Source of the DNA: Bacillota bacterium
GTDB lineage: Bacteria; Bacillota; Clostridia; Christensenellales; Pumilibacteraceae
DNA length: 64,000 bases
Direction: 5' to 3'
Assembly: GCA_009779975.1 (NCBI GenBank)
Contig: WRAY01000004.1
Span: 29,635-93,634 of the forward strand
Shown: positions 34,648-42,408 of the stretch, one piece after another
How positions within the stretch are numbered: the stretch's first letter is position 1
Layout of the letters: the number at the start of each line of letters is the position of its first letter
Position numbers and translations under genes: made by a program
Notes under the pieces: model-generated
Told to the model about the DNA's origin: nothing
What the model saw: only the letters and a program-made list of their open reading frames with translations
The model's database searches: none

Positions 34648-35259
34648 ATGGCTCTTAGAGAAATATTAAAAACAAGCGACAATTTGGAAACACTCAGACG
34701 CATTTCAAGAGAAGTAGAAGTGTTTGACGAAAAACTTTTTGCTTTATTAGATGATTTGACTGATACTATGCTAAAAGCAAACGGTGTCGGTTTAGCCGCT
34801 CCTCAAGTCGGTATTTTGAGGAGAGCGTTTGTCATAAGTCTTGACGGAAAAGATTTTTATGAATTTGTTAACCCTAAGATAATTTTTGAAAAAGGAATGC
34901 AAAGTGACGAGGAAGGATGCCTTAGCATACCCAATCAACATGCCTATGTCAAACGCCCGAGAAAGGTCATAATCCAAGCCTATGACAGGCATGGCGAAGG
35001 TTTTGAACTAACAGCCTATGACCGCTTTGCTGTCGCTGTTTGCCACGAAATGGATCACCTGAACGGCATTCTCTACACTGACAAAATTGACACCGAGTTG
35101 ACCGAAAGAATGGAAAAAAAATTAAAAAACAAAAGAAAAGTAATTGAAGGGACTGAGGTGCTGACAACTTCTAGTGAAGAAAATGCAGGGGCAAGCAATG
35201 CAAGATCGAACAATAAAAACAATAGTTCTGAATTAAGTAGCAAGGGGGAACAAACATGA
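34648..35259 (+). CDS. def: Peptide deformylase
   Basis: 203 residues. All three metal and active-site motifs are present: GVGLAAPQ, EEGCLS (Cys ligand) and CHEMDHLNG (HExxH-type His ligands and Glu). It removes the formyl group from nascent proteins, working against the product of the next gene, fmt. The enzyme core ends near residue 165. The last about 35 residues are Ser/Asn-rich low complexity (NAGASNARSNNKNNSS), partly read from AATGCAGGGGCAAGC, probably a decayed TGTAGGGG repeat. The stop overlaps the fmt start by 4 nt. Confidence 0.96.
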   Translation: MALREILKTSDNLETLRRISREVEVFDEKLFALLDDLTDTMLKANGVGLAAPQVGILRRAFVISLDGKDFYEFVNPKIIFEKGMQSDEEGCLSIPNQHAYVKRPRKVIIQAYDRHGEGFELTAYDRFAVAVCHEMDHLNGILYTDKIDTELTERMEKKLKNKRKVIEGTEVLTTSSEENAGASNARSNNKNNSSELSSKGEQT

Positions 35260-36176
35260 AAATAGTATTTCTCGGCACTCCCGAATTCGCCTTGCCGTCG
35301 TTAAAAGAATTAATCAAATCTCATCATGAAATACTGGCAGTTATTTCTCAAAAAGATAAAGCATTAGACAGAAAAGGAAATTCAATTGAAACTGCTGTCA
35401 AAAAACTAGCAAAAGAGCATAACCTAAAAATTTTTCAATTTGATAATGTTTCAAAAGAGGGAATTGATGAAATAAAAAGACTTGCTCCCGATATAATGAT
35501 AACAGTTGCATTTGGTCAAATGCTTTCTAAGGAGTTTTTGAATATAGCGCCTCATGGCGTCATCAATGTCCACGCATCACTGCTTCCAAAGTATCGCGGG
35601 GCATCACCAATTCAAAGTGCTATTTTAAACGGTGATTTTAAAACAGGCGTCACAACTATGCAGACTGTTTTAAAAATGGATGCCGGCGATATTTTAAAAC
35701 AAAAAGAAACTAAAATTGATTGGAGCACAACCTCTCACAGTCTTTCTCAAATCCTTGCACAATTAGGTGCTGAGGCATTAATTGAAACTCTTTCTGACAT
35801 TGAAAACGGAACTTTAATACGAATACCTCAAGACGAAGAAAAAGCAACTTACACACAAAAAATAACAAAAGAAGACGGATTAATCGACTTTTCTAAAACA
35901 GCCTTTGAGGTAGCACGAAAGGTTCAAGCATTAAGAGCATACACATTTTTGAACGGTAAAATGCTAAAAATTCATTCATGCGATGAGTATGAATTTGATT
36001 TGCCTTTAAAGTCCGGACAAGTTGCTGCAACTTGCGACACTATGTTAATTGGTTGCAGCGATGAGACGATAAATGTGAAAGCACTGCAACTTGAAGGCAA
36101 AAAAGCAATGCATATAAAAGATTTTTTAAATGGCAGTTTAATTAAATCCGGAGATATATTAGGAGGCAGGTCCTAA
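35256..36176 (+). CDS. fmt: Methionyl-tRNA formyltransferase
   Basis: 306 residues. The start KIVFLGTPEFALPSL, the folate-site region INVHASLLPKYRGASPIQ (SLLPxxRG) and the MDAGDIL segment are diagnostic, and a C-terminal tRNA-binding domain follows. It formylates initiator Met-tRNA. The usual QPDRPxGRG loop reads SQKDKALDRKGN, a modest variation. The ATG overlaps the def stop by 4 nt, with AAGGGGG upstream. rlmN begins on its stop codon. Confidence 0.96.
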   Translation: MKIVFLGTPEFALPSLKELIKSHHEILAVISQKDKALDRKGNSIETAVKKLAKEHNLKIFQFDNVSKEGIDEIKRLAPDIMITVAFGQMLSKEFLNIAPHGVINVHASLLPKYRGASPIQSAILNGDFKTGVTTMQTVLKMDAGDILKQKETKIDWSTTSHSLSQILAQLGAEALIETLSDIENGTLIRIPQDEEKATYTQKITKEDGLIDFSKTAFEVARKVQALRAYTFLNGKMLKIHSCDEYEFDLPLKSGQVAATCDTMLIGCSDETINVKALQLEGKKAMHIKDFLNGSLIKSGDILGGRS

Positions 36177-37336
36177 TGAAGAAAAATTTAACAGACCATA
36201 GTTTAACCGAACTAAAAGAAACTTGCACCTCACTTAATGAGCCAACCTATCGTGCAAAACAACTTTTCAAATGGCTGTCACTCGGAAAATCATTTGATGA
36301 AATGACAGATATTCCGAAATCATTTCGTGACAAATTAAAAGAAGAATATAACGATATCCCCCTAAAAATCATTAAAACCCTAACATCAAAAGACGGCACC
36401 CAAAAATTCCTCTATGAATTTCATAAACAGTCAGCAGTAAAGTGTCATGAGGATTGGCTCGATGACACTGTAGAGACTGATGCCCTCGTCCGCCCGCTGT
36501 CGAATTCGCAGAAAAGCGGTCAAGACCCCTGTCCCCATGCCATGGAACGGGGCGACACAGTCGAAGGTGTTTTGATGAAACAGTCATATGGCAACACCTT
36601 ATGCGTTTCAACCCAAGTAGGCTGTGCTATGAGATGTTCATTTTGTGCCAGCGGTTATCATGGACTAGTCAGAAACCTAACTGTGGGCGAAATCTATGGA
36701 CAAGTTGTGGTTGCAAATAATATCGCCAAAATCTCAAATATAGTTTTAATGGGCAGCGGTGAACCTCTTGATAACTATGACAACACCCTAAAAGCCATTT
36801 CTTTAATGACAGATGAAAATGGATTAAATATATCAAAGCGTTCAATTTCACTTTCAACTTGCGGACTGCCCGACAAAATTAAGCAGTTAGCAGACGATGA
36901 TGCGGGCGTAATCTTGAGCATATCGCTCCATGCAACGACCGATGAAATTCGTCAAGAACTAATGCCGATTGCAAAAAAACATACACTTAAAGAGTTGCTA
37001 GACGCAACTAAATATTACTTTGAAAAATCAGGCAGACGAGTAGTCTTTGAATACCTTCTAATAAAAGACATCAATACCAACCACTTCGACACCCTCCGAA
37101 TCCAAAAAATAGCCAAATCACTCCCATGCCACTTCAATCTAATAATGCTCAACTCCACCCACAACAAATCCCTAAAAGGCTTAAACACCCGAGAAGGTGA
37201 ACGATTCTTAGAAAAACTAAAATCCCTTTCCGTCAGTGCCACAATCCGCAAATCAGCAGGAAGCGACATAGAAGGAGCCTGCGGACAACTAAGAGGTAAA
37301 TTCGTCGGGCAAAATAACAAAAGGAGAATAGAATAA
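36176..37336 (+). CDS. rlmN: 23S rRNA/tRNA adenine C2-methyltransferase
   Basis: 386 residues of the radical SAM RlmN family. The N-terminal helical domain (RAKQLFKWL) is followed by the CxxxCxxC cluster in GCAMRCSFCASG, NIVLMGSGEPLDNYDN, and the catalytic cysteine region RKSAGSDIEGACGQL. It methylates A2503 of 23S rRNA and some tRNAs. Residues about 82-130 hold an insertion of about 45 residues between the two domains (HEDWLDDTVETDALVRP ...), where relatives have only a short linker. AGGAGG lies 9 nt before the ATG. The stop overlaps the next ATG as TAATG. Confidence 0.96.
   Translation: MKKNLTDHSLTELKETCTSLNEPTYRAKQLFKWLSLGKSFDEMTDIPKSFRDKLKEEYNDIPLKIIKTLTSKDGTQKFLYEFHKQSAVKCHEDWLDDTVETDALVRPLSNSQKSGQDPCPHAMERGDTVEGVLMKQSYGNTLCVSTQVGCAMRCSFCASGYHGLVRNLTVGEIYGQVVVANNIAKISNIVLMGSGEPLDNYDNTLKAISLMTDENGLNISKRSISLSTCGLPDKIKQLADDDAGVILSISLHATTDEIRQELMPIAKKHTLKELLDATKYYFEKSGRRVVFEYLLIKDINTNHFDTLRIQKIAKSLPCHFNLIMLNSTHNKSLKGLNTREGERFLEKLKSLSVSATIRKSAGSDIEGACGQLRGKFVGQNNKRRIE
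36421..36565 (+). other. Unusual GC-rich insertion within rlmN
   Basis: Compared with remembered RlmN sequences, this part has no counterpart. It includes AGTGTCAT ... ATGACACT arms and CTGTCCCC/GGGGCGACA pairing. The GTGTCA/TGACAC words recur in the intergenic mosaic at 8930-8956, suggesting repeat origin. Confidence 0.45.
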
Positions 37337-37980
37337 TGAATTGGCTAGTAATATGGGGAATAATAAAATTTGATAAAAATGAGCATATTGTTGTGCCTAA
37401 AAACTTTTTTTCCAGTGAGGGAATTAGCGTTAGGTTTAGCAAAGATAAGTCTTTCAGTCCAGCAAGTAGATATGGGAGAGATGTGCTCAAATTAAATAAA
37501 AATGAAATTAGTTTTGAGATAATGTGCAGTGCATGGAAACCGAAAAACCTACAAAATAATGAAGAAGAATGGTGTACCAGTGATATGGATTATTTTTGTC
37601 CGGACGAAATTGGGATAGAGCAGCAACAGCAATTCTCAAAAGTTTCAAAAAGGGTTTATACAGATGATATCGGTGGTCTATTTATTAGAAAAGATATTAA
37701 GAAAAAAGAATGGGTGTATGCTTTTGACAGTTTGCATGTACGCTTAAAAGATCTTCAGAATATTATGACTGATATAGCAAACTTGCCTAATATTAAAAAA
37801 GTTATTTTTTATTTTACAGATTCACATGGAGATGTTGAAATTGAAAATCATGAATTATGGGATTGGAAAATTGAAGAATTTGCGAATAGATACCTAAACT
37901 TTTGTTTGGAACTAATAGAAGAGGGTTATTATGATGATACACTTTCATCATATTATTTAACTTATGAAAAATCAAAATGA
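37336..37980 (+). CDS. Hypothetical protein coupled to rlmN
   Basis: 214 residues of unknown family, soluble, with aromatic- and Asp-rich stretches (EEWCTSDMDYFCPDEIG, IFYFTDSHGDVEIENHELWDWKIEEF). Its ATG overlaps the rlmN stop (TAATG), with AAGGAG upstream, so translation is coupled to rlmN. The sequence is more AT-rich and irregular than its neighbours. It is the first gene of the accessory block inserted between rlmN and rsgA. It has the look of immunity or SMI1-like small proteins, but no motif supports this. Confidence 0.65.
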   Translation: MNWLVIWGIIKFDKNEHIVVPKNFFSSEGISVRFSKDKSFSPASRYGRDVLKLNKNEISFEIMCSAWKPKNLQNNEEEWCTSDMDYFCPDEIGIEQQQQFSKVSKRVYTDDIGGLFIRKDIKKKEWVYAFDSLHVRLKDLQNIMTDIANLPNIKKVIFYFTDSHGDVEIENHELWDWKIEEFANRYLNFCLELIEEGYYDDTLSSYYLTYEKSK

Positions 37981-38011
37981 AAATCACCGATTTGAATAGG
38001 CGTTATTCTGC

Positions 38012-38041
38012 TTGATTTTTGATTTAAAAATGTAGTATAAT
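38012..38041 (+). promoter_or_regulatory. Promoter of the alkC-like operon, near-leaderless
   Basis: TTGATT (38012-38017), 18-nt spacer, TATAAT (38036-38041), then 9 nt to the ATG at 38051. No ribosome binding site. Confidence 0.65.
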
Positions 38042-38050
38042 CATATCGTT

Positions 38051-39145
38051 ATGCCTGAACCGATAAAAAATATGTTAAGTCTGGCGGCACTAAAAGAGTT
38101 TGCCGAGGCAATAAAATCAGTCTATGCTGAGTTTGATGCAGAAGAATTTGTGCTAGATACAATGGGCGACACTTGGGATGAGTTAGAACTTATGGCAAGG
38201 GGGCGCAAAATTAGCAAGACTCTAGGTGATTTTTTGCCGTCTAAATATGAGGATGCAATCGCTGTTATTGATAAAGTTGTTAAAATTTATCAAGGCTTTG
38301 CGGCGTTTAGTTTTCCTGAGTTTGTTATTATATACGGACAAGATGAACAGCATTGGGTTGTGTCTATTGCTGCACTAGGGCGATTCACGGAGCATTTCTC
38401 AGCCGAGTTTGCGGTAAGACCGTTTATTATTTCTAACGAAAAAAAGATGATGGCTCAAATGCGTGAATGGAGTAAAAGCGACAATGAGCATTTGCGGAGG
38501 CTCTCTAGCGAGGGCTGTCGTCCTGCATTGCCATGGGGGATAGGATTACCAAAATACAAAAAAAACCCATCACCGATTTTCCCGATATTAGAACAACTAA
38601 AAGTTGACCCATCATTATATGTCAGAAAAAGCGTTGCCAATAACCTAAACGATATTTCAAAAACGCACCCTGAATTAGTAATAGAGATTGCAAAGCGGTG
38701 GTATGGCACTGACGAGAAAACAAACTGGATTATTAAGCACGGACTAAGAACGCTGCTCAAAAAGAGTAATGCCGATGCACTGTCGATTTTTGGTCTTGGC
38801 AATGCCGATGCGGTAGAGGTTAGTGATTTCGCGATAAATTCTAGCAGCATTGCACTTGGCTGTGATATAACATTTTCATTTGTCATCAAAGCAAAAAACA
38901 ACACCAAGGCAAGGCTAGAATACGGCATTGATTATATGAAACATAGCGGCAAACAAAGCCGTAAAGTTTTTCAAATATCCGAAATACCGTTAAAGGAAGG
39001 TCAAACAAAAACCTACACAAGAAAACATGCCTTAGCAGATCACAGCACCCGCAAACATTATCTAGGCGCTCATGCCGTAACGCTTATAGTCAACGGACAA
39101 GAGCGAGGCACACTGGAATTTGAATTGACAGGAGGAAACAACTAG
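38051..39145 (+). CDS. AlkC-type DNA alkylation repair protein
   Basis: 364 residues. A HEAT-like alpha-helical N-terminal domain (about 1-240) contains VVSIAALGRFTEHFSAEFAVRPFI and SSEGCRPALPWG, both typical of AlkC-type 3-methyladenine DNA glycosylases. A C-terminal Ig-like beta domain (about 255-364, FSFVIKAKNN ... HAVTLIVNGQERGTLEFEL) is also known in that family. It should excise alkylated bases by flipping-independent recognition. It heads a tightly packed operon of small genes. Leaderless-type promoter upstream. Confidence 0.85.
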   Translation: MPEPIKNMLSLAALKEFAEAIKSVYAEFDAEEFVLDTMGDTWDELELMARGRKISKTLGDFLPSKYEDAIAVIDKVVKIYQGFAAFSFPEFVIIYGQDEQHWVVSIAALGRFTEHFSAEFAVRPFIISNEKKMMAQMREWSKSDNEHLRRLSSEGCRPALPWGIGLPKYKKNPSPIFPILEQLKVDPSLYVRKSVANNLNDISKTHPELVIEIAKRWYGTDEKTNWIIKHGLRTLLKKSNADALSIFGLGNADAVEVSDFAINSSSIALGCDITFSFVIKAKNNTKARLEYGIDYMKHSGKQSRKVFQISEIPLKEGQTKTYTRKHALADHSTRKHYLGAHAVTLIVNGQERGTLEFELTGGNN

Positions 39146-39146
39146 T

Positions 39147-39491
39147 ATGAAAAACGCAGTTTGGACTTGCGAATATAAGTTAAAAAAGAATGTTGATGAG
39201 ATAGATTTTCTAGCGATAAGTGAAGTCTTGGGAAAAGAGTATATCTCTAAACAAAAGGGCTTTATTTCATGGAAACAACTAAAAGGTGCAGACACTTGGG
39301 TAGACCTTTTGAACTGGGAAACGATGGAGGATGCCAAGAATTTTGAAAACAGCGGCGGGGGAGGCAAACTTGCAGAAAAGTTTTATTCGTTCATAAATCT
39401 AATGAGTTGCAAAGTTAGATGCTACACAGTCAAAAAGACTATTAAATTGGAGGAAATGAATGAAAAAAACAAAAGCAACAATATATGCTGA
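39147..39491 (+). CDS. Antibiotic biosynthesis monooxygenase-like (ABM) small protein
   Basis: 114 residues. A dimeric alpha/beta barrel of ABM type is suggested by KKNVDEIDFLAISEVLGKEYISKQKGFISWKQLKGADTWVDLLNWETMEDAKNF. Such proteins oxidise small molecules without cofactors or have uncertain roles. GGAGG inside the end of alkC serves as its ribosome site. Its 3' end overlaps the next gene by 32 nt. Confidence 0.65.
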   Translation: MKNAVWTCEYKLKKNVDEIDFLAISEVLGKEYISKQKGFISWKQLKGADTWVDLLNWETMEDAKNFENSGGGGKLAEKFYSFINLMSCKVRCYTVKKTIKLEEMNEKNKSNNIC

Positions 39492-40140
39492 GCAAAGAGA
39501 ATTGAAAGAGATAGCTCTAAGTGAATGTAAGTCAAAAATTCAGGGGCTACTTAAGCCAAATCCTACTGAGAAAGAATTATCTGAATACAGATCTAATTCT
39601 GAACAGATTAGTAGTCTTACAGAAGAAATAGAAAAGATTAGGTTACATCAAAAGTTTAAAAAGCATATTGAAATTTGGGTTGACGAACTAGACACATCGT
39701 ACAGTGAGATGGTTTTTAGTGCAACACTAAATGACTTAAAACGGTTGAGAGCTGATTATAAATACGCAAATGAGATAATTAGTCTAATTGGCAGAAGTTA
39801 TCAGGAATTGGAGATGCTAATTCGTAAACATTTACCTAAAAAAGACAAAAAAGAAGCTCCAATTGGCATGCTGTTGAAAGAAATTGAAGAAACTAGAACA
39901 TTTAGCAAAAAGCAAATGATAACTCTTCGCAAGATTATTAATCTACGCAATTGGCTTACTCATGATGTTGTAAAAGAAGAAAGACTATACATGAAGAAGC
40001 ACGCAACACTTAGTAGATTAGTTGACATGAATGAGTGGACTAATTATTATTACACAAAATTAGTAATAGCAAAAAATATGCTTCATGAGGCAATAGATTT
40101 ATTTGCCAATTACGAAGGGAGTGCATTAAAAAACTTATAA
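39460..40140 (+). CDS. HEPN-like coiled-coil protein of unknown function
   Basis: 226 residues. A charged coiled N-terminal part (about 1-110) is followed by a helical region with LRKIINLRNWLTHDVVKEE, where RNWLTH fits the RX4H signature of HEPN RNase domains. The overall family is not recognised. GGAGG lies 6 nt before the ATG, inside the preceding gene, so it is part of the operon. HEPN proteins often act as toxins or RNases in stress and defence; no nucleotidyltransferase antitoxin is encoded beside it, so that role is only a possibility. Confidence 0.6.
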   Translation: MKKTKATIYAEQRELKEIALSECKSKIQGLLKPNPTEKELSEYRSNSEQISSLTEEIEKIRLHQKFKKHIEIWVDELDTSYSEMVFSATLNDLKRLRADYKYANEIISLIGRSYQELEMLIRKHLPKKDKKEAPIGMLLKEIEETRTFSKKQMITLRKIINLRNWLTHDVVKEERLYMKKHATLSRLVDMNEWTNYYYTKLVIAKNMLHEAIDLFANYEGSALKNL

Positions 40141-40149
40141 AACTAAATA

Positions 40150-40380
40150 ATGAGTATCAATCTAGAAAAACTTCACACAACCCCATTGGGCGTTGAAAGA
40201 ATAAAACGCAATCTAAATTTGCAAGACTGCGATGTAGTGGTTTATTGCAAACAGCAAATAATGCAAGCAAACGAAATAGTCCGCAAAGGCAAAAACTGGT
40301 ATGCGGTCACAATTGATGCTATAATAACAGTCAACGCACACAGCCACACGATAATAACGGCACACAAGAAGGAGAAATAA
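40150..40380 (+). CDS. DUF3781-type small protein
   Basis: 76 residues: LEKLHTTPLGVERIKRNL, VVVYCKQQIMQANEIVRKGKNWYAV and ITVNAHSHTIITAHKK. I recall this pattern from the DUF3781 family, which has no known function. It is small, soluble and part of the tightly packed operon (9 nt after the previous stop, 3 nt before the next start). No clear ribosome site. Confidence 0.65.
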   Translation: MSINLEKLHTTPLGVERIKRNLNLQDCDVVVYCKQQIMQANEIVRKGKNWYAVTIDAIITVNAHSHTIITAHKKEK

Positions 40381-40383
40381 TAA

Positions 40384-40773
40384 ATGAAACTACAAATGTT
40401 TACTTATGTGGACGGTATAGATGAAGCGGTCATTTACTATCAAAAAGTTTTTGACGCTGCAATCAAAGAGTCTTTTAAAAATAAAGACGGCACATATAGT
40501 TTGTGCGAGTTAGGGCTTTCTAGGGGCGTATCATTTTGGGTGGCAGAGCGCAAAGGCATTTCGGCTATCGAAGGTGAAGTAAACACAGGCAATATAATGC
40601 AAATGTGTGTTCGCTATGACAAAGAGGATATTGCAAAGATAGAAAAAGCATACAATCTGCTAAAAGAGAATGCAATAAATTTGATTCATCCATTACAATC
40701 CACCCCATGGACAAGCCATTCTTGCGACCTTATAGATAAGTATGGCTTGAGCTGGTGCTTGATGATTGGGTAA
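40384..40773 (+). CDS. VOC/PhnB-like glyoxalase superfamily protein
   Basis: 129 residues. A single VOC module pair: MFTYVDGIDEAVIYYQKVFDA, then a middle strand region, and HPLQSTPWTSHSCDLIDKYGLSWCLMIG at the end, which is typical of PhnB-like or 3-demethylubiquinone-methyltransferase-like VOC proteins. The substrate is not predictable. GGAG before the ATG; operon member. Confidence 0.85.
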   Translation: MKLQMFTYVDGIDEAVIYYQKVFDAAIKESFKNKDGTYSLCELGLSRGVSFWVAERKGISAIEGEVNTGNIMQMCVRYDKEDIAKIEKAYNLLKENAINLIHPLQSTPWTSHSCDLIDKYGLSWCLMIG

Positions 40774-40825
40774 TTAAGATAGTTTAGCAACAAAACAAGT
40801 TGTTAAAGCGAAAAGGAGAAAATTA

Positions 40826-41248
40826 ATGGCAACAAGTATTTTTGACAACAAGGCGATTATGCCGGATGACAGCATGGTTGAAACGGCAATCGCAGAAACG
40901 ATTCCTTTGTGGAACAATCTAAAAAAACATGTCGCTGAAAATTATAGTGGAATTATCAGCGAATGGAAAATGTACACCAAAAAGTCCGGCTGGTCGTTGG
41001 TGTTTAGAAAAGCAAAACGCACGCTGTTTTATTTTGTGCCTTGCGAGAAGCATTTTATTATAGCGTTTGTTTTAGGCGAAAAAGCGGTTAAAACCGCAAT
41101 GGAATCATCTATATCAAATAAGGCAAGAAAAGAAATTGCGGATGCTGATTTTTGCGCTATGGGTTATTCATTTTTTGTTTATGTTAAAAATGACAGCGAC
41201 CTAGAGGATGTAAAGATTCTTTTGAAAATTAAAGAGGAAGCGGCATAG
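40826..41248 (+). CDS. DUF3788-family protein
   Basis: 140 residues. SEWKMYTKKSGWSLVFRKAKRTLFYFVPCEKHFIIAFVLGEKAV is the core pattern I associate with DUF3788, and LEDVKILLKIKEEA ends it as in relatives. A small-molecule-binding beta protein of unknown role. GGAG before the ATG. Confidence 0.8.
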   Translation: MATSIFDNKAIMPDDSMVETAIAETIPLWNNLKKHVAENYSGIISEWKMYTKKSGWSLVFRKAKRTLFYFVPCEKHFIIAFVLGEKAVKTAMESSISNKARKEIADADFCAMGYSFFVYVKNDSDLEDVKILLKIKEEAA

Positions 41249-41272
41249 TGAATATCAAACAATACGATAAAT

Positions 41273-41341
41273 ATGACCATCAAGCAAGGCTATGACAAAA
41301 TTGAAGGACGAATTATAATCGTCCGCAAACAGGAGAATTAA
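41273..41341 (+). CDS. Possible 22-codon ORF or gene remnant
   Basis: MTIKQGYDKIEGRIIIVRKQEN has a coding-like composition. In the neighbouring frame, just before it, GTG codes NIKQYDKYDHQARL. Together they look like the debris of a short gene between DUF3788 and the next gene. It has no ribosome site. Confidence 0.25.
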   Translation: MTIKQGYDKIEGRIIIVRKQEN

Positions 41342-41345
41342 AATT

Positions 41346-41783
41346 ATGAACAAAAAAGCAATCAAAAGAGCAGAGGAGATTATCGCTTCTCAAACAGTCA
41401 AAAACGGCACATTTAACGGCGAATATTGTTCGCTGGTTTTGTTAGACCACGAGGGCTATCCAACGGCGTCTGTTTTGACGGCTGCAAAGTCGGACGGCAT
41501 AAAGCAGATTTGGTTTGGAACAGGTGCGGAGAGCAACAAGTATAAGCGTGCAAAAGATAACTCAAAAGCCTCTGTTCATTATGGCACAGGAGAACACAGC
41601 ATAACGCTTGTAGGTGAAATTGAGATTTTAACCGATGAAGCAACCAAAAAGGCGATATGGTATGATGGGCTGGCGGAACATTTTCCGGCGGGCGCAACTG
41701 ACCCAAATTATGTCATTCTGCAATTTACAACAAAGCGCTATATGCTGTTTGTGGACTGGGAAGAGACAGAGGGCGTGATATAA
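41346..41783 (+). CDS. Pyridoxamine 5'-phosphate oxidase-like protein
   Basis: 145 residues with a split-barrel flavin-binding fold: CSLVLLDHEGYPTASVLTAA, IWFGTGAESNKYKRAKDNSKASVHYG and LVGEIEILTD. It resembles general stress protein 26-type PPOX proteins, which bind FMN or heme. The exact reaction is unknown. GGAG before the ATG; two bases separate it from the next gene. Confidence 0.85.
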   Translation: MNKKAIKRAEEIIASQTVKNGTFNGEYCSLVLLDHEGYPTASVLTAAKSDGIKQIWFGTGAESNKYKRAKDNSKASVHYGTGEHSITLVGEIEILTDEATKKAIWYDGLAEHFPAGATDPNYVILQFTTKRYMLFVDWEETEGVI

Positions 41784-41785
41784 TA

Positions 41786-42145
41786 ATGAACAAAGCAACT
41801 ACAATTGAAGAATATGTCGCAATGCAAGATGATGAGCATAAGGCGGTTATTGAAAAAATGCGCACGCTGATTAAAGAATGCGTGCCACAGGCAGAAGAGA
41901 AAATTAGTTTTCGCATGCCTGCTTATTTAATCGGTAAAGATGTGATAGTTTATTTCCACACAGCAAAAACTCACTTAGGCTTTTACCCGTTGCCGGATGG
42001 AATAGAAACATTTGCGGACAAACTAACTGCCTACAAAACTGCAAAAGGCGTGGTGCAATTCCCATACAAAGCAATACCATATGACCTAATAAAAGAGATT
42101 GTTCTTTATAGAGTGAAGGCGGTGACCAATGGGCAAATGCGTTAA
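41786..42145 (+). CDS. DUF1801-family protein (YdhG-like)
   Basis: 119 residues. The start TIEEYVAMQDDEHKAVIEKMRTLIKECVPQAEEKISFRMPAY, then HLGFYPLPDGIETF and QFPYKAIPYDLIKEIVLYRV, is the DUF1801 pattern; relatives are called iron chaperone or YdhG. Last gene of the packed operon begun by the alkC-like gene. Confidence 0.85.
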   Translation: MNKATTIEEYVAMQDDEHKAVIEKMRTLIKECVPQAEEKISFRMPAYLIGKDVIVYFHTAKTHLGFYPLPDGIETFADKLTAYKTAKGVVQFPYKAIPYDLIKEIVLYRVKAVTNGQMR

Positions 42146-42156
42146 AGTATGTATGA

Positions 42157-42372
42157 CTTATCACGCACTTTTTTCTATTTAATAATCATATATCATTCTT
42201 AGAGACTCATATTGACAAACTTAAAGCAAATGATAATCTAACACGGACAAACGAATTTTTGTTGCAATTATTTGAAAACCGTCTGGAACGATTGGCGGCA
42301 AGTCGTGAAATTGCTGATTTTAAAAAGATGTTTGTTGACAAATTATTAACATATTGTTGTTTATTTGCTTGA
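42157..42372 (+). pseudogene. Gene remnant without start codon
   Basis: A 71-codon open frame has no usable start but a coding-like C-terminal half (ANDNLTRTNEFLLQLFENRL, then ERLAASREIADFKKMFVDKL). It follows the DUF1801 gene and ends just before the next promoter. It looks like the 3' end of a decayed gene of unknown family. Confidence 0.35.
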
Positions 42373-42373
42373 C

Positions 42374-42402
42374 TTGTGGCTGCGGATTTTATATACTATA
42401 AT
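42374..42402 (+). promoter_or_regulatory. Promoter of secreted protease gene, leaderless geometry
   Basis: TTGTGG (42374-42379), 17-nt spacer, TATAAT (42397-42402), then 6 nt to the ATG at 42409. An alternative pairing uses TTGACT (42369-42374) with TATACT (42392-42397). No ribosome site. Confidence 0.65.
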
Positions 42403-42408
42403 ATCCTT

